From Syntrophaceae bacterium (lineage in GTDB: Bacteria > Desulfobacterota > Desulfomonilia > Desulfomonilales > Desulfomonilaceae): 6,953 nt of DNA. Below, piece by piece: positions 1 through 5,516 of the stretch. The notes beneath the pieces are model-generated. The model did no database searches. It worked only from the letters and a program-made list of their open reading frames with translations, and was not told the DNA's origin. How positions within the stretch are numbered: the stretch's first letter is position 1; each line of letters opens with the position of its first letter. The position numbers were made by a program, and so were the translations under genes. The stretch spans positions 1 through 6,953 of the forward strand of contig JACWAG010000335.1 in the NCBI GenBank assembly GCA_014874425.1. Reading direction: 5' to 3'.

Positions 1-2
1 AC

Positions 3-464
3 CCTCTACTCATACTGCTCATGGACTTTGTTGAGAGTCTTCTTGCGGACTTGAAAATCAAGCTCAACCCCGGGCCTGAATTCTACGATGAAGTGGAACA
101 AGATCATTACAGGATCATTGAATGTTTCAAGCGAAGAGACGGTGTCGCTGTCAAAAAGGAGATGGCCGACCATGTTATTCGCGTGGGACGCTTTTTGGCA
201 AAACTAGCGGGAAGTGTCCCTTTTTATCCCTCCGAATTTCAGTCAGTCAGCCGTTCTCTTTGCAAACAATCGCTGGTTTGCCATTCACTGGTCACTAATC
301 ATAATGAATCGTTGCCTTTGATAGCGGAAGAGACGCTTCAAGACTTGGGAGTTCTTCTCAGACGAGTAGATAATGGAGAACTCTATCTTGTTAAATTTAA
401 CGGCAAGTCAGAAACCGATGAACAATCCGAACTGAAAAACGTTCAAGACATGTCACTCACTTAA
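3..464 (+). CDS. GntR-family transcriptional regulator, FCD domain, 5'-truncated by the window edge
   Basis: This is the C-terminal part of a ligand-sensing regulator. The frame is open to the left edge, so the first in-frame ATG at 21 is probably internal and the DNA-binding winged helix lies outside the window. Counting from that ATG, residues 1-64 look like the last helices of an FCD effector domain: a 'PLLILLMDFVESLL' stretch, then EQDH (His29), a helix ending in RRDG, and a helix with ADH (His51). In FCD proteins the two equivalent histidines help bind a metal ion that contacts a carboxylate ligand. Residues 65-147 form a further tail with no similarity I recognise; FCD proteins usually end soon after the last helix. 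The stop codon (462-464) overlaps an ATG at 464, and the aldehyde dehydrogenase begins 29 bases on, so the two are probably co-transcribed. The family call rests on the short visible part. Confidence 0.68.
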   Translation, partial: PLLILLMDFVESLLADLKIKLNPGPEFYDEVEQDHYRIIECFKRRDGVAVKKEMADHVIRVGRFLAKLAGSVPFYPSEFQSVSRSLCKQSLVCHSLVTNHNESLPLIAEETLQDLGVLLRRVDNGELYLVKFNGKSETDEQSELKNVQDMSLT

Positions 465-480
465 TGACAACTGAAATATT

Positions 481-489
481 AAAGGAGAA
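481..489 (+). promoter_or_regulatory. Ribosome binding site that fixes the aldehyde dehydrogenase start
   Basis: AAAGGAGAA lies 4 bases before the ATG at 494, with its AGGAG core 6 bases away. The alternative in-frame ATG at 464 overlaps the regulator stop codon and has no purine-rich site before it, so 494 is the better start. Confidence 0.8.
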
Positions 490-493
490 TCAA

Positions 494-2095
494 ATGCATC
501 CGTTGGAATCAGCGCTCAAAGATGTAAATTACTGCGTAAACTTGGGAGACCGGCCTTCCAGACTAAAATATTGCGTGAATGGAGAGTGGCTGGAATCGAC
601 AACAACGAATTACATGGATTGTTATAATCCTTCCACCGGCCAAATCATTGCGCATGCGCCACAGTGCACTGTTGGTGAAGTCGAATCCGCAATTGCCGCG
701 GCGAAGGCGGCTTTTCCCGCATGGGCCAATACTCCGCCGAACAAGCGGGCGCAGGTGCTCTTTCATATGAAAGCGCTGCTCGATGAACACTTGGAAGAGC
801 TTACATATCTGCTTTGCAAGGAAGAGGGTAAATCCTGGACCGAGTCCATGGGTGACATCCTGAAGGTGAATGAAGTCGTTGAATTCGCCTGCGGCATTCC
901 CCAGCTAATGAAGGGGGAGTCCATCATGAATATCTCGTCCGGTTACGATACTGTCCTATATCATCATCCGTTAGGAGTGTTTGCGGGTATTCCTCCCTGG
1001 AACTTTCCAGCCATGATACCTCACGGGTGGATGGCTCCTCTTTGTATCGCCACGGGAAATACGTTGGTGCTTAAGGCTGCAAGTTTTGTGCCCCAATCCG
1101 CTATGCGTGTTTTGGAACTCTGGCATGAAGCTGGGCTCCCCAAGGGGGTCATCAACATCGTAACTGCGGGTAGAAATGAGGCCGAAGTTCTCTTGAGACA
1201 CCCTGATATCGTTGGTGTCTCATTTGTCGGGTCCACCAAGGTAGGGCGCCATATTTACGCTACGGCAGCGGCCAATGGTAAAAGAGTTCAGGCGTTGACC
1301 GAAGCAAAGAATCACGCTCTTGTCCTGAGAGACTGCAAGCTTGACAGAACTGCAAATGGCATTATCAATGCGTTTTGCGGGTGCGCTGGTGAGCGGTGTA
1401 TGGCGTTACCGGTAATCTGCGTAGAAGAGGCTATTGCGGAAGATTTGGTAGCCGAGTTGAAAAAACTTGCAGCCAATAGAAAGATCGGGGCAGCCTATGA
1501 CAAATCCACGGAAGTGGGCCCTGTTGTTAACGCTGGTCATCGAAAGTTCGTAACCAATTGGATAGAGAAGGGCATTGAGGAAGGCGCTGAACTTGCCCTT
1601 GACGGACGCAACCCAAAAGTCCCCGTGGAGTGCAAGGGCGGGTTCTTTGTAGGACCGACGATTTTGGATCATGTTAAACCGGGCATGAGCTGCGGCGATC
1701 AGGAAATATTCGGTCCCGTGCTTTGTGTCAAGCGAGTAAAAGATTACGAGGAAGGTCTGGCTATAATGAACGCCAGCGAATTCGCTAATGGCTCTGTAAT
1801 CTATACACAGAACGGCTACTATGCCAGAGATTTTGCTCATCGCACACATGCTGGAATGGTAGGAATCAACGTGGGTATTCCCGTGCCCGTAGGCATCTTC
1901 GGTTTCACCGGGCATAAAAACTCCTTTTTTGGCGATCTCCACGTTATGGGTAAGGACGGGGTTCGATTTTTCACAGAGGTAAAGAATGTTACTTCTACAT
2001 GGTTCAGAGAGGGTGAAGGTCCACAAATTTCCAAAAAGGTTGATACTTGGGACGGGACGATAACGTCTTTACCCACAGAAGAAAACAAGAAATAA
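494..2095 (+). CDS. CoA-acylating aldehyde dehydrogenase, methylmalonate-semialdehyde dehydrogenase class (MmsA/IolA-like)
   Basis: The 533-residue protein is a cytoplasmic aldehyde dehydrogenase. The family oxidises methylmalonate or malonate semialdehyde with NAD+ and CoA to propionyl-CoA or acetyl-CoA plus CO2. Seen in order: PWNFP (Asn170, oxyanion hole), the coenzyme-binding Lys194, FVGSTKVG (about 244-251), KRVQ then AKNH (271-274), the nucleophile Cys302 in AGERCMA, QEIFGPV (about 403-409), and an SFFGDLH segment near 477-483. As in MmsA, the ELGGK motif with the general-base Glu of hydrolytic dehydrogenases is replaced, which fits CoA-dependent acyl transfer. It differs from typical IolA: KAAS replaces KPSE, EAKNH replaces GAKNH, and Lys124 replaces an arginine thought to bind the substrate carboxylate. 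It is a little longer than usual, with a short N-terminal and about 25 C-terminal extra residues. The class is well supported; the physiological substrate is not known. Confidence 0.9.
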   Translation: MHPLESALKDVNYCVNLGDRPSRLKYCVNGEWLESTTTNYMDCYNPSTGQIIAHAPQCTVGEVESAIAAAKAAFPAWANTPPNKRAQVLFHMKALLDEHLEELTYLLCKEEGKSWTESMGDILKVNEVVEFACGIPQLMKGESIMNISSGYDTVLYHHPLGVFAGIPPWNFPAMIPHGWMAPLCIATGNTLVLKAASFVPQSAMRVLELWHEAGLPKGVINIVTAGRNEAEVLLRHPDIVGVSFVGSTKVGRHIYATAAANGKRVQALTEAKNHALVLRDCKLDRTANGIINAFCGCAGERCMALPVICVEEAIAEDLVAELKKLAANRKIGAAYDKSTEVGPVVNAGHRKFVTNWIEKGIEEGAELALDGRNPKVPVECKGGFFVGPTILDHVKPGMSCGDQEIFGPVLCVKRVKDYEEGLAIMNASEFANGSVIYTQNGYYARDFAHRTHAGMVGINVGIPVPVGIFGFTGHKNSFFGDLHVMGKDGVRFFTEVKNVTSTWFREGEGPQISKKVDTWDGTITSLPTEENKK

Positions 2096-2147
2096 CACCA
2101 CAAGGTGTGAAGTGTCTACGTTAGTTCTGGTGACCTAAGCTCTAGCG

Positions 2148-2165
2148 CTCGTTTCCATAAACGTG
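2148..2165. repeat. Imperfect inverted repeat, possible operator
   Basis: CGTTT (2150-2154) and AAACG (2159-2163) are exact inverted copies around CCAT. After one T/T mismatch a further C-G pair extends the symmetry to 2148 and 2165. Size and position, upstream of the flavoprotein gene, would suit a dimeric regulator such as a GntR/FCD protein, but no second copy was found and it may be chance. Confidence 0.2.
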
Positions 2166-2191
2166 TCTAAGGGCTAAGAATCACCGCCAGC

Positions 2192-2209
2192 AGAGGGAAT
2201 ACTCCCTTT
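2192..2209 (+). other. Small RNA hairpin in the leader of the flavoprotein gene
   Basis: AGAGGGA (2192-2198) can pair with TCCCTTT (2203-2209) around an ATAC loop, giving 7 pairs of which one is G-T. Flanking CGCCA (2185-2189) and TGGCG (2222-2226) could add an outer 5-base stem. No known riboswitch consensus was recognised. Confidence 0.3.
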
Positions 2210-2248
2210 CCAGAGTGGGTGTGGCGTCAGCCCCTAATGTCACGGCCT

Positions 2249-2272
2249 GCCGGATCGGCTGTTTTCTCTTTG
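2249..2272 (+). terminator. Weak terminator-like hairpin with U-rich tail
   Basis: GCCG (2249-2252) pairs with CGGC (2256-2259) around GAT, followed by TGTTTTCTCTTTG. The stem has only 4 pairs, so it is marginal as an intrinsic terminator. It lies between the aldehyde dehydrogenase and flavoprotein genes and may attenuate read-through. Low confidence. Confidence 0.25.
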
Positions 2273-2282
2273 CAAGGTCAGT

Positions 2283-2290
2283 AAGGAGGT
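2283..2290 (+). promoter_or_regulatory. Strong ribosome binding site for the flavoprotein gene
   Basis: AAGGAGGT is close to a full match to the 16S rRNA anti-Shine-Dalgarno, and its AGGAGG core ends 5 bases before the ATG at 2295. It is the strongest translation signal in the window and fixes the start. Confidence 0.85.
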
Positions 2291-2294
2291 CTAG

Positions 2295-3770
2295 ATGTCT
2301 GAGTTAAGCAGTCTACAGAAACAGCATGCTCCCACTATCACTGATGCCGGAAAGGTCGACTCCGTGCTCAGGGAACTCAGAAAAATTGTCGGTGAATCAA
2401 ATTGTACGGCATCGAAGCACATTCGATACGCCTACTCGTACGATCTCAGTTTTGTGAAACCCAAGTTGCCGGACTATGTGGTCATGACTGAGACGGTTGA
2501 GCAGGTTCAGGAGCTTCTCCGATTTGCCAACAAGGAAAAAATCCCTATTGTGCCCTACACTGCCGGCACAAACATTGGAGGGCTTACGATTCCCGAGCGA
2601 GGCGGGATTCTTCTTGATCTAAAGAAGATGAACAACATTGTTGCCATTGATCCTGAATCGCACGTTGCAGTGATTGAACCGGGAGTCTCTCACGCTAAAT
2701 TCGCTGATGCTCTTTACAAGCATAAACTAAGATTCGGCTGGCCTGTTGGCCCGCCTTCAGCTTCAGTTCTGGCATGCGCTATTTCTCACGGGATTGGCGG
2801 CCTTAACGCCAAATACGGGTTGAATAGCCAGGAAATCACCAGCATGGAAGTGGTTCTTCCCACTGGTGAACTGGTTCGGGTTGGTTCCTGCGCCATCCGG
2901 AATGACGCCTGGCACAGTTGTCTCCCGCTACCGCAGCTCGACGGCCTGTTCAAAGGATGGTTGGGTTCGAGCGGAGTAGTCACCAAGATTGGGATAAGTG
3001 TCCACCCGATTCCCCCACTTCTTAAAGTCTTCACCGTATCTTGTGAGAACGTCGAAGACATGTACTCCTACATGCTCAACTTGAGCAATTATGAGATGTG
3101 TGACGATCTTACCGCTGTCTCTTGGTGGCTCGCGCAGGTTCCGATCCCCTATCCTTTCAAGCCCAAACCCAATGACGCCCCCGAGTGGTTCAGTTTTGCC
3201 ACCACCACCTCATGGACTGAAAAAGAACGAGAAGCAAGAACGGAAATCTGGGAGAAAGTCTTTGAGGAAGAGCAAGAAAAGGGCACCTCCATTAAGCAAA
3301 CCGTGTACCCTGAGGAGGCCTTAAGAGGAAGGACTCAACTTCCGAGCCAAGTCGTCGGTTCCACCAAAAATTACTGCAAACAGGGAGGAGCCGGGATATC
3401 TTGGCCTGGAACGTTCACGCCTGCTAAAGTCTGGGCCCCGGTATACAACAAATGGAAAGACATTCTCATCGCCCATAATCTTTCGCCATCCGTTCGGATG
3501 AGCATGTATCGCGGTGTTCACTATGGAATGCTCAGAGCGATGATTCCGTTCAACAAGCAGAGCGATGAAGAGACTGAGAACGCTAGACACGCTATCGTTG
3601 AGTGTTTAAAGGTCGATTTGGACGCTGGAGGAATTCCCTACAAGCCGCCGATAGATTTTGCCAATGAGATCATTAAACGGGCCGACCCAGGATATCTGGA
3701 GCTTTTGAGGAGAATGAAAAAATTTCTCGACCCCAACGATATCATGAATCCCGGCAAACTCGGCATATAA
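2295..3770 (+). CDS. FAD-linked oxidase/dehydrogenase (GlcD / vanillyl-alcohol-oxidase superfamily)
   Basis: This 491-residue flavoprotein should oxidise a hydroxylated substrate, probably a hydroxy acid, in the cytoplasm and pass electrons to the iron-sulfur protein encoded next. The FAD-binding half (about 58-240) shows PDYVV, the pyrophosphate-binding loop PYTAGTNIGG (87-96), GGILLDLKKMN (103-113), GWPVGPPSAS (148-157) and a glycine-rich GIGG near 166-169. The C-terminal cap ends in FLDPNDIMNPGKLGI, the standard end of this superfamily. The segment near 215-234 (LDGLFKG...GVVTKIGI) lacks the GSEGTLGI signature of GlcD and looks closer to vanillyl-alcohol oxidase and 4-cresol dehydrogenase, so the substrate may not be glycolate or lactate. 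Whether FAD is covalently bound cannot be told. The iron-sulfur gene starts 36 bases after the stop, so they are probably subunits of one enzyme. Confidence 0.85.
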   Translation: MSELSSLQKQHAPTITDAGKVDSVLRELRKIVGESNCTASKHIRYAYSYDLSFVKPKLPDYVVMTETVEQVQELLRFANKEKIPIVPYTAGTNIGGLTIPERGGILLDLKKMNNIVAIDPESHVAVIEPGVSHAKFADALYKHKLRFGWPVGPPSASVLACAISHGIGGLNAKYGLNSQEITSMEVVLPTGELVRVGSCAIRNDAWHSCLPLPQLDGLFKGWLGSSGVVTKIGISVHPIPPLLKVFTVSCENVEDMYSYMLNLSNYEMCDDLTAVSWWLAQVPIPYPFKPKPNDAPEWFSFATTTSWTEKEREARTEIWEKVFEEEQEKGTSIKQTVYPEEALRGRTQLPSQVVGSTKNYCKQGGAGISWPGTFTPAKVWAPVYNKWKDILIAHNLSPSVRMSMYRGVHYGMLRAMIPFNKQSDEETENARHAIVECLKVDLDAGGIPYKPPIDFANEIIKRADPGYLELLRRMKKFLDPNDIMNPGKLGI

Positions 3771-3796
3771 GCAATCAAAATATATAGATTCTAATT

Positions 3797-3801
3797 GGAG
3801 G
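3797..3801 (+). promoter_or_regulatory. Ribosome binding site that fixes the iron-sulfur protein start
   Basis: GGAGG ends 5 bases before the ATG at 3807. An in-frame TTG at 3795 overlaps this site and would add only 4 residues, so 3807 is preferred. Confidence 0.8.
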
Positions 3802-3806
3802 CGATA

Positions 3807-5135
3807 ATGGACTGGAAGATTGCGGAGCTGAAAGAGCTAGAGGATAAAATTTGGAGATGCACCGCATGCGGTACGTGCAAGACAGCGTATGACTATGGTC
3901 CACCACCCACTTTTGGTGAAATTTGTCCTGCTGGAACTGAATTCGGGTTTGAAGGCTTCATGGCTTCCAAGGGCAAGATCGCATTCGCAAGAGGCATCTT
4001 GAGCGGGGAACTCCCTTGGGACGATGAATTATTGGAAGCGATCTACAAGTGCACCATTTGTGCCGGGTGTCAAAACCAGTGTCAGTTGGACCACAAACCC
4101 TATATACCTGAAATAATTGAAGCGATGAGACGCAAGGCAGTGGCTGAAGGCGCTGGGCCCATGCCTCTGCACAAAAATCTTCTCCAATCAATGAAAAATT
4201 ACAACAACCCATACCAAGGCCCAAGACGTGTGAGAACGGACTGGACACGTCCTTTCAAAAAAGCTGGTAAACCTATTAAGGACCTGAATAAGGAGCCAGC
4301 CCCGGTCCTGTTTTTTGTTGGTTGTACCGGTGCATTCAACACTGCGGCGCGAGCCGTGCCGACAGCTACGGCCTCCATTTTTCAGAAGCTCGGGATGGAC
4401 TTCGGGATCTTGGGCGAGAATGAGATCTGCTGCGGTTCTACGGCGATGAGAGTGGGAGACTCCGAAGAATTTAAAAGGGTCGCCACAAAAAACCTTGAAA
4501 CTTTCAAATGGTTACACGATGAGCGCGGAGTTAAGACGATAATCAGTTCGTGCGCAGGATGCTACCGAGCGATCAAAAAGGATTACTCGCTTTCCTCTGA
4601 ATATGACAAAGTAATGGAGGGAATCGAAGTTATACATACGGCTGACTATCTCAACCGTCTCTATAAAGAAGGGAAACTCAAATTCGAAGGTGAGTTACAC
4701 TGGAAGGTCACATACCACGATCCGTGCCACACTGGAAGGCATTTGAACAAGTTCATTATCGACGAGGAAGGCAAGCAACTGTGGAAGGGAGCATACGTGG
4801 ATGTTGATCAGAGCGAATGCCTGTATGAGCAACCCAGAGATTTACTTAAGGCCATTCCGGGTGTTGAACTCGTGGAGATGAAGCGTAACAGGGCCAACTC
4901 TTTCTGTTGCGGTGGTGGCGGTGGTGTGATGACGGGCTTTGGTGAATGGGCCGCCAAGAACGCGAGCTTAAGGATCCAGGAGGGAGAAGATACTGGAGCT
5001 GAAAGGATGGTTTCTATATGTCCATTCTGTCATTTCAACCTCAATGAAGGGGCAAAAAGAATTGGTTCTCAAGTAAAAGTCCATGATCTGACCGAGCTAA
5101 TCGATCAGGTTCTTGTCGGCAGGAGTGACGACTAA
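3807..5135 (+). CDS. Iron-sulfur protein with two CCG domains (GlcF / HdrD-like)
   Basis: The 442-residue protein is a likely electron-transfer partner of the upstream flavoprotein. The N-terminal third has two [4Fe-4S]-type motifs: Cys18, 21, 24 and 40, where the last spacing is 15 residues instead of 3, and Cys82, 85, 88 and 92, with normal spacing but Gln instead of Pro after the fourth Cys. Two CCG (cysteine-rich) domains follow. The first has Cys173, Cys208-Cys209 and CAGC (249-252); the second has Cys307 in HDPCH, Cys367-Cys368 leading into a run of glycines, and CPFC (405-408). In heterodisulfide reductase such domains bind a noncubane [4Fe-4S] cluster at the disulfide site; in GlcF-type proteins they carry electrons. 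No membrane segment is seen, so it is probably cytoplasmic or peripheral. The family is clear; the electron acceptor is unknown. Confidence 0.88.
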   Translation: MDWKIAELKELEDKIWRCTACGTCKTAYDYGPPPTFGEICPAGTEFGFEGFMASKGKIAFARGILSGELPWDDELLEAIYKCTICAGCQNQCQLDHKPYIPEIIEAMRRKAVAEGAGPMPLHKNLLQSMKNYNNPYQGPRRVRTDWTRPFKKAGKPIKDLNKEPAPVLFFVGCTGAFNTAARAVPTATASIFQKLGMDFGILGENEICCGSTAMRVGDSEEFKRVATKNLETFKWLHDERGVKTIISSCAGCYRAIKKDYSLSSEYDKVMEGIEVIHTADYLNRLYKEGKLKFEGELHWKVTYHDPCHTGRHLNKFIIDEEGKQLWKGAYVDVDQSECLYEQPRDLLKAIPGVELVEMKRNRANSFCCGGGGGVMTGFGEWAAKNASLRIQEGEDTGAERMVSICPFCHFNLNEGAKRIGSQVKVHDLTELIDQVLVGRSDD

Positions 5136-5159
5136 ACTTGAATTGGAGAAAATGAGGCC

Positions 5160-5182
5160 TGGCTTCGACCAGCACGAAGCCA
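5160..5182 (+). other. 8-bp hairpin just after the iron-sulfur gene
   Basis: TGGCTTCG (5160-5167) pairs perfectly with CGAAGCCA (5175-5182) around a 7-base loop, 24 bases past the stop codon. What follows (AGTCTTACTTTC) is only mildly U-rich, so it is more likely an mRNA 3'-end stabiliser, a processing site, or a weak terminator than a classic intrinsic terminator. Confidence 0.45.
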
Positions 5183-5336
5183 AGTCTTACTTTCAGGACC
5201 TGAACAGTTCCGGAAAGGAGATTAGAGACCCAAAGAATTTGACGGAATGAATCGGCAGGGTTTTCCGGTCGGCATGGCGCCATCACCCGAAAGGCACGCG
5301 CCGGACCCAGCTTGCTTCGCAGCGTCAAAGGCTTTA

Positions 5337-5357
5337 TTGATGCTGCACCGGCATCAA
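5337..5357. other. 9-bp hairpin upstream of the transporter gene
   Basis: TTGATGCTG (5337-5345) pairs with CGGCATCAA (5349-5357), including one G-T pair, around a CAC loop. No T tract follows on either strand, so it is not an intrinsic terminator. At the DNA level TTGATGC/GCATCAA is a 7+7 inverted repeat with a 7-base centre, a size that would suit an operator. Confidence 0.4.
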
Positions 5358-5504
5358 CCGACAAAATCAAGCTTCATGAAAATTTGTTTGACGGAAGTAA
5401 TCAAAGTTTGCATCGGCAAAGTGGAAAGCGGCTTTTGAGGGGAGACCGCAACGGCGGTGACGAATGAAAAATTCATGTTTTTTCGAGTTTCGGTCTGGTC
5501 AAGG

Positions 5505-5511
5505 AAAGGTG
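5505..5511 (+). promoter_or_regulatory. Ribosome binding site for the transporter
   Basis: AAAGGTG ends 5 bases before the ATG at 5517, within a purine-rich AAGGAAAGGTGA. It favours 5517 over the in-frame GTG at 5457 and ATG at 5475, which would add a short polar N-terminus untypical for this transporter type. Confidence 0.7.
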
Positions 5512-5516
5512 ATACT

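Larger units (their letters stand above)
5152..5467 (+). pseudogene. Possible small frameshifted gene, unrecognised
   Basis: A good start (TTGGAG at 5143-5148, ATG at 5152) opens a 32-residue frame that stops at 5250. The +1-shifted frame is open from 5243 to a TGA at 5465-5467 and overlaps that stop by 8 bases. Joined by a single one-base shift they would encode about 104 residues, the second part having ordinary-looking composition (for example VKGFIDAAPASTDKIKLHE) but no ATG of its own. This could be a recently broken gene, a sequencing error, or chance. I recognise no family. The first ORF alone might be a real small peptide or leader, although it contains a strong hairpin. Confidence 0.3.
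5136..5516. other. 381-base spacer between the iron-sulfur gene and the transporter
   Basis: No intact gene is evident. It holds a 32-codon ORF with a ribosome binding site (5152-5250), an open but ATG-less frame (5243-5467), two hairpins (5160-5182 and 5337-5357), a perfect 10-base palindrome ATGGCGCCAT (5274-5283), and a direct repeat TTTGACGGAA (5238-5247 and 5387-5396). No convincing sigma-70 or sigma-54 promoter was found by eye. Confidence 0.6.

Noticed and set aside
464..493. ATG at 464 overlapping the regulator stop as the aldehyde dehydrogenase start (translational coupling)
   Set aside because: The ATG at 494 has a strong, well-spaced ribosome binding site, while 464 has none.
1406..2026. 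206-codon open frame on the - strand opposite the aldehyde dehydrogenase
   Set aside because: It lies wholly antisense to a clear gene with family motifs, its translation matches nothing I know, and it is best explained as a shadow.
5041..5370. 109-codon open frame on the - strand across the end of the iron-sulfur gene and the spacer
   Set aside because: It overlaps the conserved C-terminus of the iron-sulfur protein, begins at a TTG, and has no recognisable domain.
5457..5516. GTG at 5457 as the transporter start, adding 20 residues
   Set aside because: The ATG at 5517 has a better ribosome binding site, and the extra residues are not typical of the family.
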